This document shows positions 41,928-50,680 of a stretch of 64,000 nucleotides of DNA, piece by piece. Under the pieces are notes generated by a model that saw nothing but the letters and a program-made list of their open reading frames with translations, had not been told where the DNA came from and did no database searches. The DNA lies in NCBI GenBank assembly GCA_964482235.1, contig CAYZWU010000010.1, positions 89,617-153,616 of the forward strand. The letters run 5' to 3'. A program made the translations under genes and the position numbers. The stretch's first letter is position 1. Each line of letters opens with the position of its first letter. Source of the stretch: CAYZWU01 sp964482235 (GTDB lineage Bacteria; Planctomycetota; B15-G4; CAYZWU01).

Positions 41928-44435
41928 ATGAAGCGAATCTCGACCGCTTTCCTCGCTTTCTTGTTTTTACCTCTAGGCTGTGGGAGTCTTGACGTGACAC
42001 TGGAAAACAACGGGGAACTCTCGGTGATCTCGACGATGAAGAGCCTGCCCGCAACTTCTCCCAACAAGCATTATCCCTCGAACAGGGAGCCTCTCCTCGT
42101 GAGCCCTCTGGTGAAGCTTCCCATCGGCGCCATCACACCCCGCGGCTGGCTTCGCGGCCAGCTCGAGCTGATGGCCGACGGCATGACGGGGCGGCTGACG
42201 GAGATCAGCGAGTGGTGCCGGGCCGAGGGGAATGCCTGGATCAGCCCCGACGGGCAGGGCCACAGCCCCTGGGAGGAGCTCCCCTACTGGCTCAAGGGGT
42301 TCGGCGACCTCGGCTACGTGCTGAAGGACCAGAGGATCACCGCCGAAGCCCGCGTCTGGATCGAGGGGATCCTCTCGAGCCAGGAGGAGGACGGCTGGTT
42401 CGGCCCGCGCCGCAACAAGGAGCACCACGACATCTGGCCCAACATGGTGGCCCTCAACTGCCTCCAGTCCTTCCACGAGGCCACGGGCGACGAGCGTGTC
42501 CTTCCCTTCATGACGCGGTACTTCCGCTGGCAGCTCGGCATCCCGCGCGAGTTTCTCCTCCCGGGAAGCTGGCAGAAGATCCGCGGCGGCGACAACCTGG
42601 AGAGCATCTACTGGCTCTACAACCGCACCGGCGAACCGTTCCTCCTCGATCTGGCCAGAGTGGTCCACGAGCGGACGGTGGACTGGACCGGCGGGATCGC
42701 GAGCTGGCACGGGGTCAACATCTGCCAGGGCTTCCGCGAGCCGGGCGAGTATTACATCCAGTCGAAGAAGAAGAGCTTCCTCGACGCCGCCTACCGCAAC
42801 TACGACACCGTGATCGATCTCTACGGCCAGCAGCCGGGCGGCATGTTCGGGGCGGACGAGAACTGCCGCCAGGGATACTTCGGCCCGCGCCAGGCCGCGG
42901 AGACCTGCTCGATGGTGGAGTTCATGCACAGCTTCGAGATGCTCTTCAAGATCTGCGGCGATCCGCTCTGGGCCGACCGGTGCGAGGAGGTGGCGTTCAA
43001 CTCGCTGCCCGCGTCGATGACATCCGACCTCAAGGCGCTCCATTACCTCACCGCGCCGAACATGGTCCAGCTCGACGGGGCGAACAAGAGCCCGGCGCTC
43101 CAGAACCGCGGCTGCATGCTGGCCTTCTCGCCGCACCGCTACCGCTGCTGCCAGCACAACGTGGCGCACGGCTGGCCGTACTACGCCGAAGAGCTCTGGC
43201 TCGCCACGGCGGACAACGGCCTCCTGGCTTCGCTCTACGCTCCCAGCACGGTCACTGCCCGCGTGGGCACCGATGCGACGGTGACGATCAAGGAGGACAC
43301 GGACTATCCCTTTGACGAGAACATCAGGTTCACGATAGCGACGGAGGGAAAGGCGCGCTTCCCCCTCTACGTGCGGATTCCGCGCTGGTGCCGGGGCGCC
43401 GTCCTTTCAGTGAACGGAAAGGGGCTGGATGCCCGGCCCGACCCTCTCTCCTTCGTGCGGATCGACCGATACTGGAGCGACGGCGACCGCGTCGATCTCT
43501 GCCTGCCCATGACGATCGATCTGACGCGATGGGAGAAGTGCGGCGGCTGCATCTCGGTGAGCCGCGGCCCTCTCTCCTACTCGCTTCAGATCAACGAGCG
43601 GTGGGAGAAGTTCCTGGGTGACGAGGCGTGGCAGAAGCACGAGAGGGGCGACCGGAAGAGCTCGACCGACTGGCCGGCCTTCGAGGTCTATCCCACGACA
43701 CCCTGGAACTACGGCCTCGTCCTCGACGAGGGCGATCCCGCCGCCTCCTTCGAGGTGGTGCTCAAGACAGGGCTTGTCGGCCCTCAGCCCTTTGTCGTCA
43801 ACGGCTCGCCGGTGGAGCTCAGGGCAAGGGCTCGCCGGATCCCGAACTGGCGGATGAAGGACGGCCTCGCCGGTGCCATGCAGTCCGGGCCCGTCCGGTC
43901 GGAAGAACCCGAGGAGAAGGTAATCCTGATCCCCATGGGATGCGCCCGCCTCAGGATCTCGGCCTTTCCCGTGATAGGCACGGGCAGCGACGCGCGCCAA
44001 TGGACGAAGCGCAACGATCCCCTGGTGTCGCACTGCTTCGAGATGGACACGCCGCGGGCCCTCAACGACGGCATTGAACCCGCGTCGTCGGGCGACCGTC
44101 AGGTGCCGCGCATGACCTGGTGGGATCATAAGGGGACAGAGGAATGGGCCGCCTACGAGTTCGAGACGGCGCAAAAGGTCTCGTGGATCGAGATCTACTG
44201 GTTCGACGACACGGGGAGGGGGCACTGCCGGGTGCCGGCATCGTGGCGCCTCTACTGGCTGGGTCCTGACGGAAAGACGTGGCAGCCCGTGGCGGGAGAC
44301 GGACCGTGCGAAGTCGAGCTTGACAGGTACAACCGCTTTTCCTTCGCGCCAGTCGAGGCAAAGGGACTCAAGATAGTGGTGCAGCTGAAGGAAGAGTTCA
44401 GCGGCGGGATCCTGGAATGGAAATACGGGGAGTGA
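41928..44435 (+). CDS. GH127-family glycosidase lipoprotein (beta-L-arabinofuranosidase-like)
   Basis: 835 aa from the ATG at 41928 (AGGAAGGA before it). It is a lipoprotein (LPLGCGS). The catalytic alpha/alpha barrel of DUF1680/GH127 is recognised by AITPRGWLRGQLELMADG near the start, the Glu in ETCSMVEFMHSFEML (~residue 325) and RYRCCQHNVAHGWP with paired Cys (~406-407). In characterised GH127 enzymes a Glu plus three Cys coordinate zinc; all candidate ligands are present. A beta-sandwich domain follows (~460-600). The C-terminal ~130 residues resemble a discoidin/F5/8-type module (SWIEIYWFDDTGRGHCRVPASWRLYW). Likely acts on plant or arabinose-containing polysaccharide at the cell surface. 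Confidence 0.9.
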   Translation: MKRISTAFLAFLFLPLGCGSLDVTLENNGELSVISTMKSLPATSPNKHYPSNREPLLVSPLVKLPIGAITPRGWLRGQLELMADGMTGRLTEISEWCRAEGNAWISPDGQGHSPWEELPYWLKGFGDLGYVLKDQRITAEARVWIEGILSSQEEDGWFGPRRNKEHHDIWPNMVALNCLQSFHEATGDERVLPFMTRYFRWQLGIPREFLLPGSWQKIRGGDNLESIYWLYNRTGEPFLLDLARVVHERTVDWTGGIASWHGVNICQGFREPGEYYIQSKKKSFLDAAYRNYDTVIDLYGQQPGGMFGADENCRQGYFGPRQAAETCSMVEFMHSFEMLFKICGDPLWADRCEEVAFNSLPASMTSDLKALHYLTAPNMVQLDGANKSPALQNRGCMLAFSPHRYRCCQHNVAHGWPYYAEELWLATADNGLLASLYAPSTVTARVGTDATVTIKEDTDYPFDENIRFTIATEGKARFPLYVRIPRWCRGAVLSVNGKGLDARPDPLSFVRIDRYWSDGDRVDLCLPMTIDLTRWEKCGGCISVSRGPLSYSLQINERWEKFLGDEAWQKHERGDRKSSTDWPAFEVYPTTPWNYGLVLDEGDPAASFEVVLKTGLVGPQPFVVNGSPVELRARARRIPNWRMKDGLAGAMQSGPVRSEEPEEKVILIPMGCARLRISAFPVIGTGSDARQWTKRNDPLVSHCFEMDTPRALNDGIEPASSGDRQVPRMTWWDHKGTEEWAAYEFETAQKVSWIEIYWFDDTGRGHCRVPASWRLYWLGPDGKTWQPVAGDGPCEVELDRYNRFSFAPVEAKGLKIVVQLKEEFSGGILEWKYGE

Positions 44436-44500
44436 GGATGAAATCCTCTCTCAAGCCTTCTGACTATCATGCGGCCAGGTAGAACCGATACGGAGTAACC

Positions 44501-45040
44501 ATGAAACCGAAGCAGCACGAACTGGCGGACAGCCGAATCCTGGAGATCCGCGAGGCGAAGGAGGATGATGCGCGCGAGCTCCTCGATTTCGTGGAGGGCA
44601 TCAGCGTCGAGTCCGAATACCTGGCCCTTGGCCCGGGCGACTTCGAGCTGACGGAGGATCAGGAGAGGGAGTTCATCCGGAGCTCTCTCGATGCGGATAA
44701 CTGCCTGTTTCTCGTCGGCACGATCGACGGGCGGATCGTGGGAACCCTGGGCTTCACCGGGGGGCGTCGGCCGCGTCTTCGCCACTGCGGCGAGTTCGGG
44801 GTGTCGGTGCGAAAGGCCTTCTGGGGACTGGGAGTCGGTTCGCGACTGCTCGACGCCTTCATCGCCTGGGCTCGGGGCAGCGGCGTGGTGAAGAAGATCA
44901 ATCTTCGCGTGCGCACCGACAACCATCGCGCCATCGCCCTTTACGAGAAAAAAGGGTTCGAGCTCGAAGGCACGATTCGCAAGGAGGTCCTGGTCGACGG
45001 CAAGTTCCACGATCATCACTGCATGGGGTTCGAGTGCTGA
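44501..45040 (+). CDS. GNAT-family N-acetyltransferase
   Basis: 179 aa. The acetyl-CoA loop is VRKAFWGLGVGSRLLDAFIAWA (the G-x-G-x-[GS] part of motif A), with an upstream strand LFLVGTIDGRIVGTLGF and a C-terminal KINLRVRTDNHRAIALYEKKGFELEGTIRKEVLVDGKFHDHHCMG. The last segment is typical of RimJ/RimL- or SpeG-type acetyltransferases that act on amino groups. Substrate unknown. Its stop lies 23 bases before the start of the next gene. Confidence 0.9.
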   Translation: MKPKQHELADSRILEIREAKEDDARELLDFVEGISVESEYLALGPGDFELTEDQEREFIRSSLDADNCLFLVGTIDGRIVGTLGFTGGRRPRLRHCGEFGVSVRKAFWGLGVGSRLLDAFIAWARGSGVVKKINLRVRTDNHRAIALYEKKGFELEGTIRKEVLVDGKFHDHHCMGFEC

Positions 45041-45063
45041 TAAAGAGCGGAAAGGAGAAGAGG

Positions 45064-46182
45064 GTGACGCTGCCTGGAGCATTCCGTTCCTGGCTCTTGC
45101 TGCTTGCTTTTCTTTTTCTCTTCCCGGCAGCGGCTCCGGCCCATGACAAGCCTTGCGATCCTCTGAAGGCGGCTGACTATTCGCGGGCGGCTCAAGGGGA
45201 CGACGATCCTCACGACTCCCAAAAGACCGTGGACCGAACCGAGGAAGCTCAGCCGAAGGACGTATCCTACGATCCTTTGAAGGTCGCCGGCCGGACCGAA
45301 GCGGAGCCCCTCGATCTCACGGTCGACGACACCGCCCGGAAGCGGGAGATCCCGATTCGCCTCTATCTTCCTGCCCGGGAAGATCGAGCTCCGATCGTGC
45401 TGTTCAGCCACGGTCTCGGCGGTTCACGGACGGGAAGCGCCTATCTCGGCCGGCACTGGGCGGCCCGCGGATACGCGGCAGTCTTTTTGCAGCATCCGGG
45501 AAGCGACACCTCGGTCTGGAAGGATCGGCCCCTGGCGAAACGGATGGCTGCCATGCGGTCGGCAGCCAGCGGCGCCAACTTCCTTCTGCGTGTGAAGGAT
45601 GTTCCGGCCGTGCTCGACAAGCTCGATCAGTGGGACCGGAAAGAAGACCATCCCCTTGCCGGGCGGCTCGACTTCGAGCGCATCGGCATGTCGGGCCACT
45701 CCTTCGGCGCCGTGACCACCCAGGCGGTGAGTGGTCAGAAAAGTGCCGGTGGCTTTCTCTCCTTCATCGAGCCGAGGATCAAGGCGGCGCTGGCCTTCAG
45801 TCCGAGCAGCCCCCGCGGGGATCTGGATCCGAAGGACGCTTTCGGGTCGGTTAAGATCCCCTGGATGCTGATGACGGGAACCAAGGACATCGCCCTGATC
45901 GGCCACGCGGACATGGAGTCGCGCCTTTCGGTCTTTCCCGCGCTGCAGCCGGGCGGCAAGTACGAGCTTGTGCTGCACAACGCCGAGCACTCGGCCTTCT
46001 CCGAACGCCCCCTGCCGGGCGACAAGGAGAAGCGGAATCCCAACCATCACCGCGCGATCCTGGCCCTGAGCACGGCCTTCTGGGACGCCTGGCTCTGCGG
46101 CGACGCGGCAGCCAGGGAGTGGCTCGACGGCGACGGTCCCGCCTCGATCCTGGAAAAGGAAGACCGCTGGCAGAAGAAGTGA
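45064..46182 (+). CDS. Secreted alpha/beta hydrolase (PAF-acetylhydrolase-like)
   Basis: 372 aa from the GTG at 45064 (AAGGAG seven bases before). A signal peptide (residues ~5-28) is followed by a linker with a duplicated motif (CDPLKAADYS and YDPLKVAGRT), then an alpha/beta-hydrolase core. The nucleophile is GHSFG (GMSGHSFGAVTTQ), the acid is in LMTGTKDI and the His is in HNAEHSAF; FSHGLGGSR supplies the oxyanion region. This set resembles dienelactone- or PAF-acetylhydrolase-type secreted esterases. The C-terminus ends 3 bases before the solo MITE end. Substrate unknown. Confidence 0.82.
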   Translation: MTLPGAFRSWLLLLAFLFLFPAAAPAHDKPCDPLKAADYSRAAQGDDDPHDSQKTVDRTEEAQPKDVSYDPLKVAGRTEAEPLDLTVDDTARKREIPIRLYLPAREDRAPIVLFSHGLGGSRTGSAYLGRHWAARGYAAVFLQHPGSDTSVWKDRPLAKRMAAMRSAASGANFLLRVKDVPAVLDKLDQWDRKEDHPLAGRLDFERIGMSGHSFGAVTTQAVSGQKSAGGFLSFIEPRIKAALAFSPSSPRGDLDPKDAFGSVKIPWMLMTGTKDIALIGHADMESRLSVFPALQPGGKYELVLHNAEHSAFSERPLPGDKEKRNPNHHRAILALSTAFWDAWLCGDAAAREWLDGDGPASILEKEDRWQKK

Positions 46183-46185
46183 GGA

Positions 46186-46213
46186 GATACCGAGCCCGCG
46201 CAATCTCCGCCAT
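46186..46213 (+). repeat. Solo 28-bp end of the MITE-like element
   Basis: Identical in sequence and orientation to the left arm of copy 2, starting 3 bases after the hydrolase stop. No inverse partner is found downstream; the next ~10 bases loosely resemble the inner flank (CTTCGTGCCGG). Probably a decayed copy. Confidence 0.8.
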
Positions 46214-46334
46214 CTTCGTGCCGGAAGCGACCTTCTCACTGTCCCGGCTCTCGAAATGTCCTTGACCTTGCGGTTCACCCCGAATGCCGCCGCGGACTCC
46301 TCGGACACAATGTCGAGACCGTGCTTTTTTCCTG

Positions 46335-46362
46335 TTGACATAATCCAGGGCTTTGATATTTT
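46335..46362 (+). promoter_or_regulatory. Putative promoter of the methionine operon
   Basis: A perfect TTGACA at 46335-46340, 16 bases, then TATTTT at 46357-46362, about 30 bases upstream of the riboswitch aptamer. Confidence 0.65.
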
Positions 46363-46393
46363 GCCCCTTCTGACAAAATGACGAATGAGTGAC

Positions 46394-46501
46394 CCTCATC
46401 CAGAGAGGCGGAGGGACCGGCCCTGTGAAGCCTCGGCAACCCGGAGGGGAGAAATCCCCGCGAAGGTGCCAATTCCGGCAGAGTATATCTGGAAGATGAG
46501 G
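46394..46501 (+). promoter_or_regulatory. SAM-I (S-box) riboswitch
   Basis: The aptamer matches the S-box consensus: AGAGAGGCGGAGGGACCGGCCC, then TGAAGCCTCGGCAACC, AAGGTGCCAATTCCGGCAG and a closing GGAAGATGAGG. Stem P1 pairs CCTCATC (46394-46400) with GATGAGG (46495-46501). It binds S-adenosylmethionine and turns off expression when SAM is abundant. A terminator hairpin follows at 46528-46554 and the methionine genes come next, which fits transcriptional control. Confidence 0.95.
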
Positions 46502-46527
46502 AGTGTGCTGCTTTTGCATGCCGCATC

Positions 46528-46554
46528 TCCCCTCTTTCAGAGGGGATTTTTTTT
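46528..46554 (+). terminator. Riboswitch terminator hairpin
   Basis: TCCCCTCT, a 3-base TTC loop, AGAGGGGA and eight T. It lies 27 bases after the aptamer P1 stem; formation should be favoured when SAM is bound. Confidence 0.93.
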
Positions 46555-46703
46555 GCCCCTCTGAAAGCCCCGTGCTCCTTCGACCCGGCCGCTCCCCTGT
46601 CGGGACGGCTCCAGGTCGGACGCGGCGGTTCCTCCCGGACTGGATCAGGATCTCTCATCCCTTGACGGTGCATCGTCAGGTTTTATCGATGAAAGGAGAT
46701 CCG

Positions 46704-48020
46704 ATGTCTGCTTCAGAAAGAAAGTACGGATTCGATACCCTGGCCCTGCACGGCGGCCAGGAGCCCGATCCCGCCACCGGCGCGCGCGCCGTCCCCATCT
46801 ACCAGACCTCGTCGTTCGTCTTCGAGAACAGCGAGCAGGCGGCTTCGCTCTTCGCCCTCGAGGAGGAGGGCAACATCTACACCCGTATCATGAATCCCAC
46901 AAGCGCCGTGTTCGAGGAGCGTGTGGCCGCCCTCGAGGGCGGCGTGGGGGCGCTGGCCGCAAGCTCCGGCCAGGCGGCCCTGACCCTCGCCTTCCTCACG
47001 CTGGCGTTCTCGGGCGACGAGATCGTGAGCGCCTCCTCTCTCTACGGCGGAACCTACACCCTCTTCAGCCAGACGTTCCGCCGCCTCGGCATCACGGTCC
47101 GTTTCGTCGATCCCGTCGATCCGGAGAACTTTCGCTCGGCCATCACCGACCGCACCCGGGCTGTCTTCATGGAGACGATCGGCAACCCCGGGCTCGATGT
47201 CCCCGACTTCGAGGCAGTGAGCGCCACGGCCCACGACAGCGGCCTGCCTCTCGTGGTGGACAACACCTTCGGGACGCCGTTCCTCTGCCGTCCCTTCGAG
47301 CACGGCGCCGACATCGTGGTGCACAGCACGACGAAGTGGATCAACGGGCACGGGCTCGCCATCGGCGGCATCATCGTGGACAGCGGCCGGTTCGACTGGG
47401 AGGCTTCGGGTCGCTTTCCCGCCTTGACCGAGCCCGAGCCCGCGTACCACGGCCTGCGGTTCTCCGAGGTGTTCAAGGAGAAGGCGTTCATCAGCCGCTG
47501 TCGGACCATCTCGCTGCGCGATCTCGGCTCCTGCCAGGCGCCCTTCTCGAGCTTCCTCAACCTGATCGGCCTCGAGACCCTGCCCCTGCGGATGGAGCGG
47601 CACTGCGCCTCCGCCCTCGCCGTGGCCCGCCATCTCGAGAGCCACGAGCACGTGGCCTGGGTCTCCTATCCCGGCCTCGAGTCGCACCCGTCGCACAGCC
47701 TGGCCGCGCGATACCTGCCGCGGGGGGGCGGCGCCGTCGTGGGCTTCGGGATCGAGGGCGGCTTCGAGGCGGGCCGGCGGTTCATCGACAGCCTGAAGCT
47801 CTTCAGCCACCTGGCCAACGTGGGCGATGCCAAGTCGCTGGCCATCCATCCGGCAACGACCACGCATCAGCAGCTGAGCAGCGAGGAGCGGGCCGCGGCC
47901 GGGGTGACCGACGACTTCGTGCGGCTGTCGATCGGTCTCGAGGACTGCGACGACATCATTCACGATCTCGGGCAGGCGCTCCAGGCGGCCGTTGAGGATT
48001 GCTCCGGACAAGCGAGGTGA
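46704..48020 (+). CDS. metY: O-acetylhomoserine sulfhydrylase
   Basis: 438 aa from the ATG at 46704 with AAAGGAG upstream. This Cys/Met-metabolism PLP enzyme converts O-acetylhomoserine and sulfide to homocysteine. Hallmarks are YTRIMNPTSAVFEERVAALEGG, the SSGQAAL pocket, VVDNTFGTPFLCRP, the PLP Lys in HSTTKWINGHG (about residue 211) and SLGDCDTLV-like SLGLED near the end. The length (~430) and the N-terminal TLALHGGQEPDPATGARAVPIYQTSSFVF fit MetY rather than MetB/MetZ. Immediately downstream is metX, which makes its substrate. Regulated by the SAM-I riboswitch. Confidence 0.93.
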   Translation: MSASERKYGFDTLALHGGQEPDPATGARAVPIYQTSSFVFENSEQAASLFALEEEGNIYTRIMNPTSAVFEERVAALEGGVGALAASSGQAALTLAFLTLAFSGDEIVSASSLYGGTYTLFSQTFRRLGITVRFVDPVDPENFRSAITDRTRAVFMETIGNPGLDVPDFEAVSATAHDSGLPLVVDNTFGTPFLCRPFEHGADIVVHSTTKWINGHGLAIGGIIVDSGRFDWEASGRFPALTEPEPAYHGLRFSEVFKEKAFISRCRTISLRDLGSCQAPFSSFLNLIGLETLPLRMERHCASALAVARHLESHEHVAWVSYPGLESHPSHSLAARYLPRGGGAVVGFGIEGGFEAGRRFIDSLKLFSHLANVGDAKSLAIHPATTTHQQLSSEERAAAGVTDDFVRLSIGLEDCDDIIHDLGQALQAAVEDCSGQAR

Positions 48021-48024
48021 AGCG

Positions 48025-49248
48025 ATGAGACGTGCGAAGAAACAACCCTGGGAAGCGCCGGACTCGGTGGGGATCGTCAAGACGCGGTTTTTGACGTTTG
48101 CCGAGCCGCCCGACACGTTCGTGTTCGAGAGCAGCGACCGCCTCGGTCCCGTCACCTTGGCGTACGAGACCTACGGCGAGCTCGATGAGACCCGGTCCAA
48201 CGCCGTACTGATCACCCACGCCTTCACCGGCGATGCCCACGCGGCCGGCTGGCATTCGGTTCATGACAGGAAACCGGGCTGGTGGGACGGCGCGATCGGG
48301 CCGGGCAAGGCCTTTGACACCGATCGCTACTTCGTGATCTGCGCCAACGTGATCGGCGGCTGCTCCGGTTCGACGGGGCCGGAATCGATCGATCCCGAGA
48401 GGGGGCGGCCCTTCGGGATGCGTTTTCCCCCTGTCTCGATCCGCGACATGGTGGCGGCGCAGCGGCGCCTGATCGATGCTCTCGGGATCGAGCGGCTGCT
48501 CGCCGTGGCAGGGGGAAGCATGGGCGGCATGCAGGCTCTGCAGTGGGCGGTCGATTTTCCCGAACGGATCGCGGCCTGCATCCCCATCGCCACGTGCGCG
48601 CGGGCGTCGGCCCAGATCATCGCCCTCAATGCCGTGGGGCGCCAGGCGATCTACGCCGATCCCTTCTGGAACGAGGGCGACTACTACGGTTCGACGGCGC
48701 CGGCCGCCGGACTGGCCGTGGCCCGCATGGTGGGGCACATCACCTACATGAGCGACGAGTCGATGCGGAACCGGTTCGGCCGGCGGCTGCAGACAAAGGA
48801 GGGGCGCAGCGCCGGGTCGGGCGCCGACTACGAGGTGGAGAGCTACCTCCATTATCGCGGGACGACCTTTCCCAGGCGCTTCGACGCCAACTGCTACCTC
48901 TACATGAGCAAGGCGATCGACAACTTCGACCTGGCTGCCGGCTGCTCGTCCCTGGCCGACGCGTTCGGTCCGGTCCGGGCCGGGTTCCTGGTCCTGAGCT
49001 TCACGTCGGACTGGCTCTACCCTTCGTACCACTCGCGCGAGATCGTGCGCGCTTTCCTGGCCCGCGGGATCGACGTGACCTACCGCGACATGGAGTCGGT
49101 CTACGGCCACGACGCCTTCCTGGTCGAGACCGGCCGGCTCGCCGAGGCGATCGACGAGTTTCTTGGCCGCGTCCGCCGGTCTGGCGCGCGACGCACGAGG
49201 ACAGCGTCGAGCAATGGAGCACAACTCAATGGTGAAATCACTTTATGA
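48025..49248 (+). CDS. metX: Homoserine O-acetyltransferase
   Basis: 407 aa from the ATG at 48025, 4 bases after metY stops. This alpha/beta-hydrolase-fold acyltransferase makes O-acylhomoserine. The nucleophile is in AGGSMGGMQALQWA (Ser ~165), the acid is in SFTSDWLYP and the His is in VYGHDAFLVE. NVIGGCSGSTGP and the PPVSIRDMV region are typical of MetX. The residue set separating acetyl- from succinyl-CoA users could not be checked without an alignment. The C-terminus ends ~15 residues past the usual end. It is followed 13 bases later by aspartokinase. Confidence 0.93.
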   Translation: MRRAKKQPWEAPDSVGIVKTRFLTFAEPPDTFVFESSDRLGPVTLAYETYGELDETRSNAVLITHAFTGDAHAAGWHSVHDRKPGWWDGAIGPGKAFDTDRYFVICANVIGGCSGSTGPESIDPERGRPFGMRFPPVSIRDMVAAQRRLIDALGIERLLAVAGGSMGGMQALQWAVDFPERIAACIPIATCARASAQIIALNAVGRQAIYADPFWNEGDYYGSTAPAAGLAVARMVGHITYMSDESMRNRFGRRLQTKEGRSAGSGADYEVESYLHYRGTTFPRRFDANCYLYMSKAIDNFDLAAGCSSLADAFGPVRAGFLVLSFTSDWLYPSYHSREIVRAFLARGIDVTYRDMESVYGHDAFLVETGRLAEAIDEFLGRVRRSGARRTRTASSNGAQLNGEITL

Positions 49249-49261
49249 TGGAGGACACAAG

Positions 49262-50680
49262 ATGCTTGTCATGAAATTCGGAGGCACATCGCTGGACGGC
49301 GCCGGCAAGATCTTCGACCTGGTCGACCTGGTGCGCGATCCCGGCTGGAAGGATAAGGAGATCGCGGTCGTTGTCTCTGCCATGGGCAAGACCACAAGCA
49401 TCCTGCGCCAGGCCGCGCGCCGCGCCGCCCAGGGTGAGATGAAGGAGATCCTGTCCGAGCTCGAGGACCTGGCCGAGCGGCACAGAGCCACCGCTCTTGC
49501 CATCGGACGGCAAAATCGCGGGATCGATGGAGTCATCGGGTTTATCGACAGCCTGTTCGACGAGCTGGGCCACATCCTGCGCTCCATCGACGTCCTCGGA
49601 GAGATGACGCCGCGGGCCATGGACCGGATCTCGGGAGCGGGGGAGAGGCTCTCGGCCCCGCTGGTGTCGCTCGCTTTCCGGGTGCGAGGTATCGACTCGG
49701 AACCTGTCGATGCCGGCGAGGGACTGATCGTCACGGACCGGACTTTTGGAGAAGCCTCGCCTGATCCCGATGCCACGCGGCGCAATGCGCGCGCTTTGCT
49801 CGAACCCCTGCTGTCCCGCGGCGTCATCCCCGTGGTGACCGGATTCATCGGCGCAACCCCGGACGGCGAGCCGACAACGCTCGGACGGAGCGGGAGCGAC
49901 TACTCGGCAGCACTGATCGGTGCGGCACTCGACGCGGACGAGGTCTGGATCTGGAGCGATGTGGACGGCATTCTCACCGCTGATCCCAAGATCGTTCCCC
50001 ATGCCCGCGTTCTCGAGAACCTCTCCTACATCACGGCCGCGGAGCTGGCGTCCTGCGGCGCCGAGGTCCTGCATCCGAAGACGATCCGTCCTCTCACGGC
50101 CGGAAAGATCCCGCTTCGACTGAAGAACAGCTTCAATCCGTCGCACGGCGGCACGCTGATCTCGAGCCGGGCGGGTGCGCACCTTCCCGCGATCATCTCG
50201 AGCGAATCCCTGAGCCTGGTCAATATCAAGTGGGAGGGTGAGGAGTGGATGCCGGAAATCACCACCGGCGTCCTGCAGCGGCTGGCGCGCGCGGGAGTCA
50301 AAGTGCTGCACTTCGTGCAGTCCGCCTGGCAGCAGGGGATCGGGATCGTGATTCGCCGGTCGGACAGCGAGGCGGCCGTGATGGCGGCTGCGGCCGACAG
50401 CCTGACCATCGGGGTCAGGCCCGAGGTGGCCACCGTCTCCGTGATCGCGCCGGGAGTCTTCCTGCCCGCCATGGCGGCGCTCGATGAAGCTGCCGTGGAG
50501 GTGCTGGCTCTTCTGCAGGCCACGGCCGATTCGGGGATCATCATGGTCGTTCCGGAGTCGGGGATGCCCGGCCTGGTCAACCTCCTGCACGGCCGTCTGA
50601 ACGCAACGACTCCGGCGGACAGGTGCGAGGCCTGCCCTCGTGCCGGCACGATCGGGAAGAGGATTGGAGGAGCAGTCTGA
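49262..50680 (+). CDS. Aspartokinase
   Basis: 472 aa from the ATG at 49262 (GGAGGA upstream). It phosphorylates aspartate, the first step to Lys/Thr/Met. Visible features are the N-terminal KFGGTSLDG motif, GVIPVVTGFIGATPDGEPTTLGRSGSDYSAALIGAAL, DGILTADPKIVPHARVLENLSYITAAELASCGAEVLHPKT and a C-terminal pair of ACT-like domains. Because it sits in a SAM-riboswitch operon with metX/metY, it is probably a methionine-dedicated isozyme. Its 3' end overlaps the next start by one base. No homoserine dehydrogenase domain is fused. Confidence 0.93.
   Translation: MLVMKFGGTSLDGAGKIFDLVDLVRDPGWKDKEIAVVVSAMGKTTSILRQAARRAAQGEMKEILSELEDLAERHRATALAIGRQNRGIDGVIGFIDSLFDELGHILRSIDVLGEMTPRAMDRISGAGERLSAPLVSLAFRVRGIDSEPVDAGEGLIVTDRTFGEASPDPDATRRNARALLEPLLSRGVIPVVTGFIGATPDGEPTTLGRSGSDYSAALIGAALDADEVWIWSDVDGILTADPKIVPHARVLENLSYITAAELASCGAEVLHPKTIRPLTAGKIPLRLKNSFNPSHGGTLISSRAGAHLPAIISSESLSLVNIKWEGEEWMPEITTGVLQRLARAGVKVLHFVQSAWQQGIGIVIRRSDSEAAVMAAAADSLTIGVRPEVATVSVIAPGVFLPAMAALDEAAVEVLALLQATADSGIIMVVPESGMPGLVNLLHGRLNATTPADRCEACPRAGTIGKRIGGAV

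Larger units (their letters stand above)
46183..46703. other. Regulatory leader of the methionine operon
   Basis: 521 bases without a protein gene. In order it holds a solo end of the MITE-like element, a promoter near 46335, the SAM-I riboswitch aptamer, its terminator and a ~150-base untranslated stretch before metY (AAAGGAG at the end). The open frame that continues upstream of metY runs through the riboswitch and is not coding. Confidence 0.85.

Noticed and set aside
27945..46213. The 28-bp repeats as a CRISPR array
   Set aside because: Copies are scattered over 18 kb in both orientations with no regularly spaced unique spacers, and no Cas genes are nearby.
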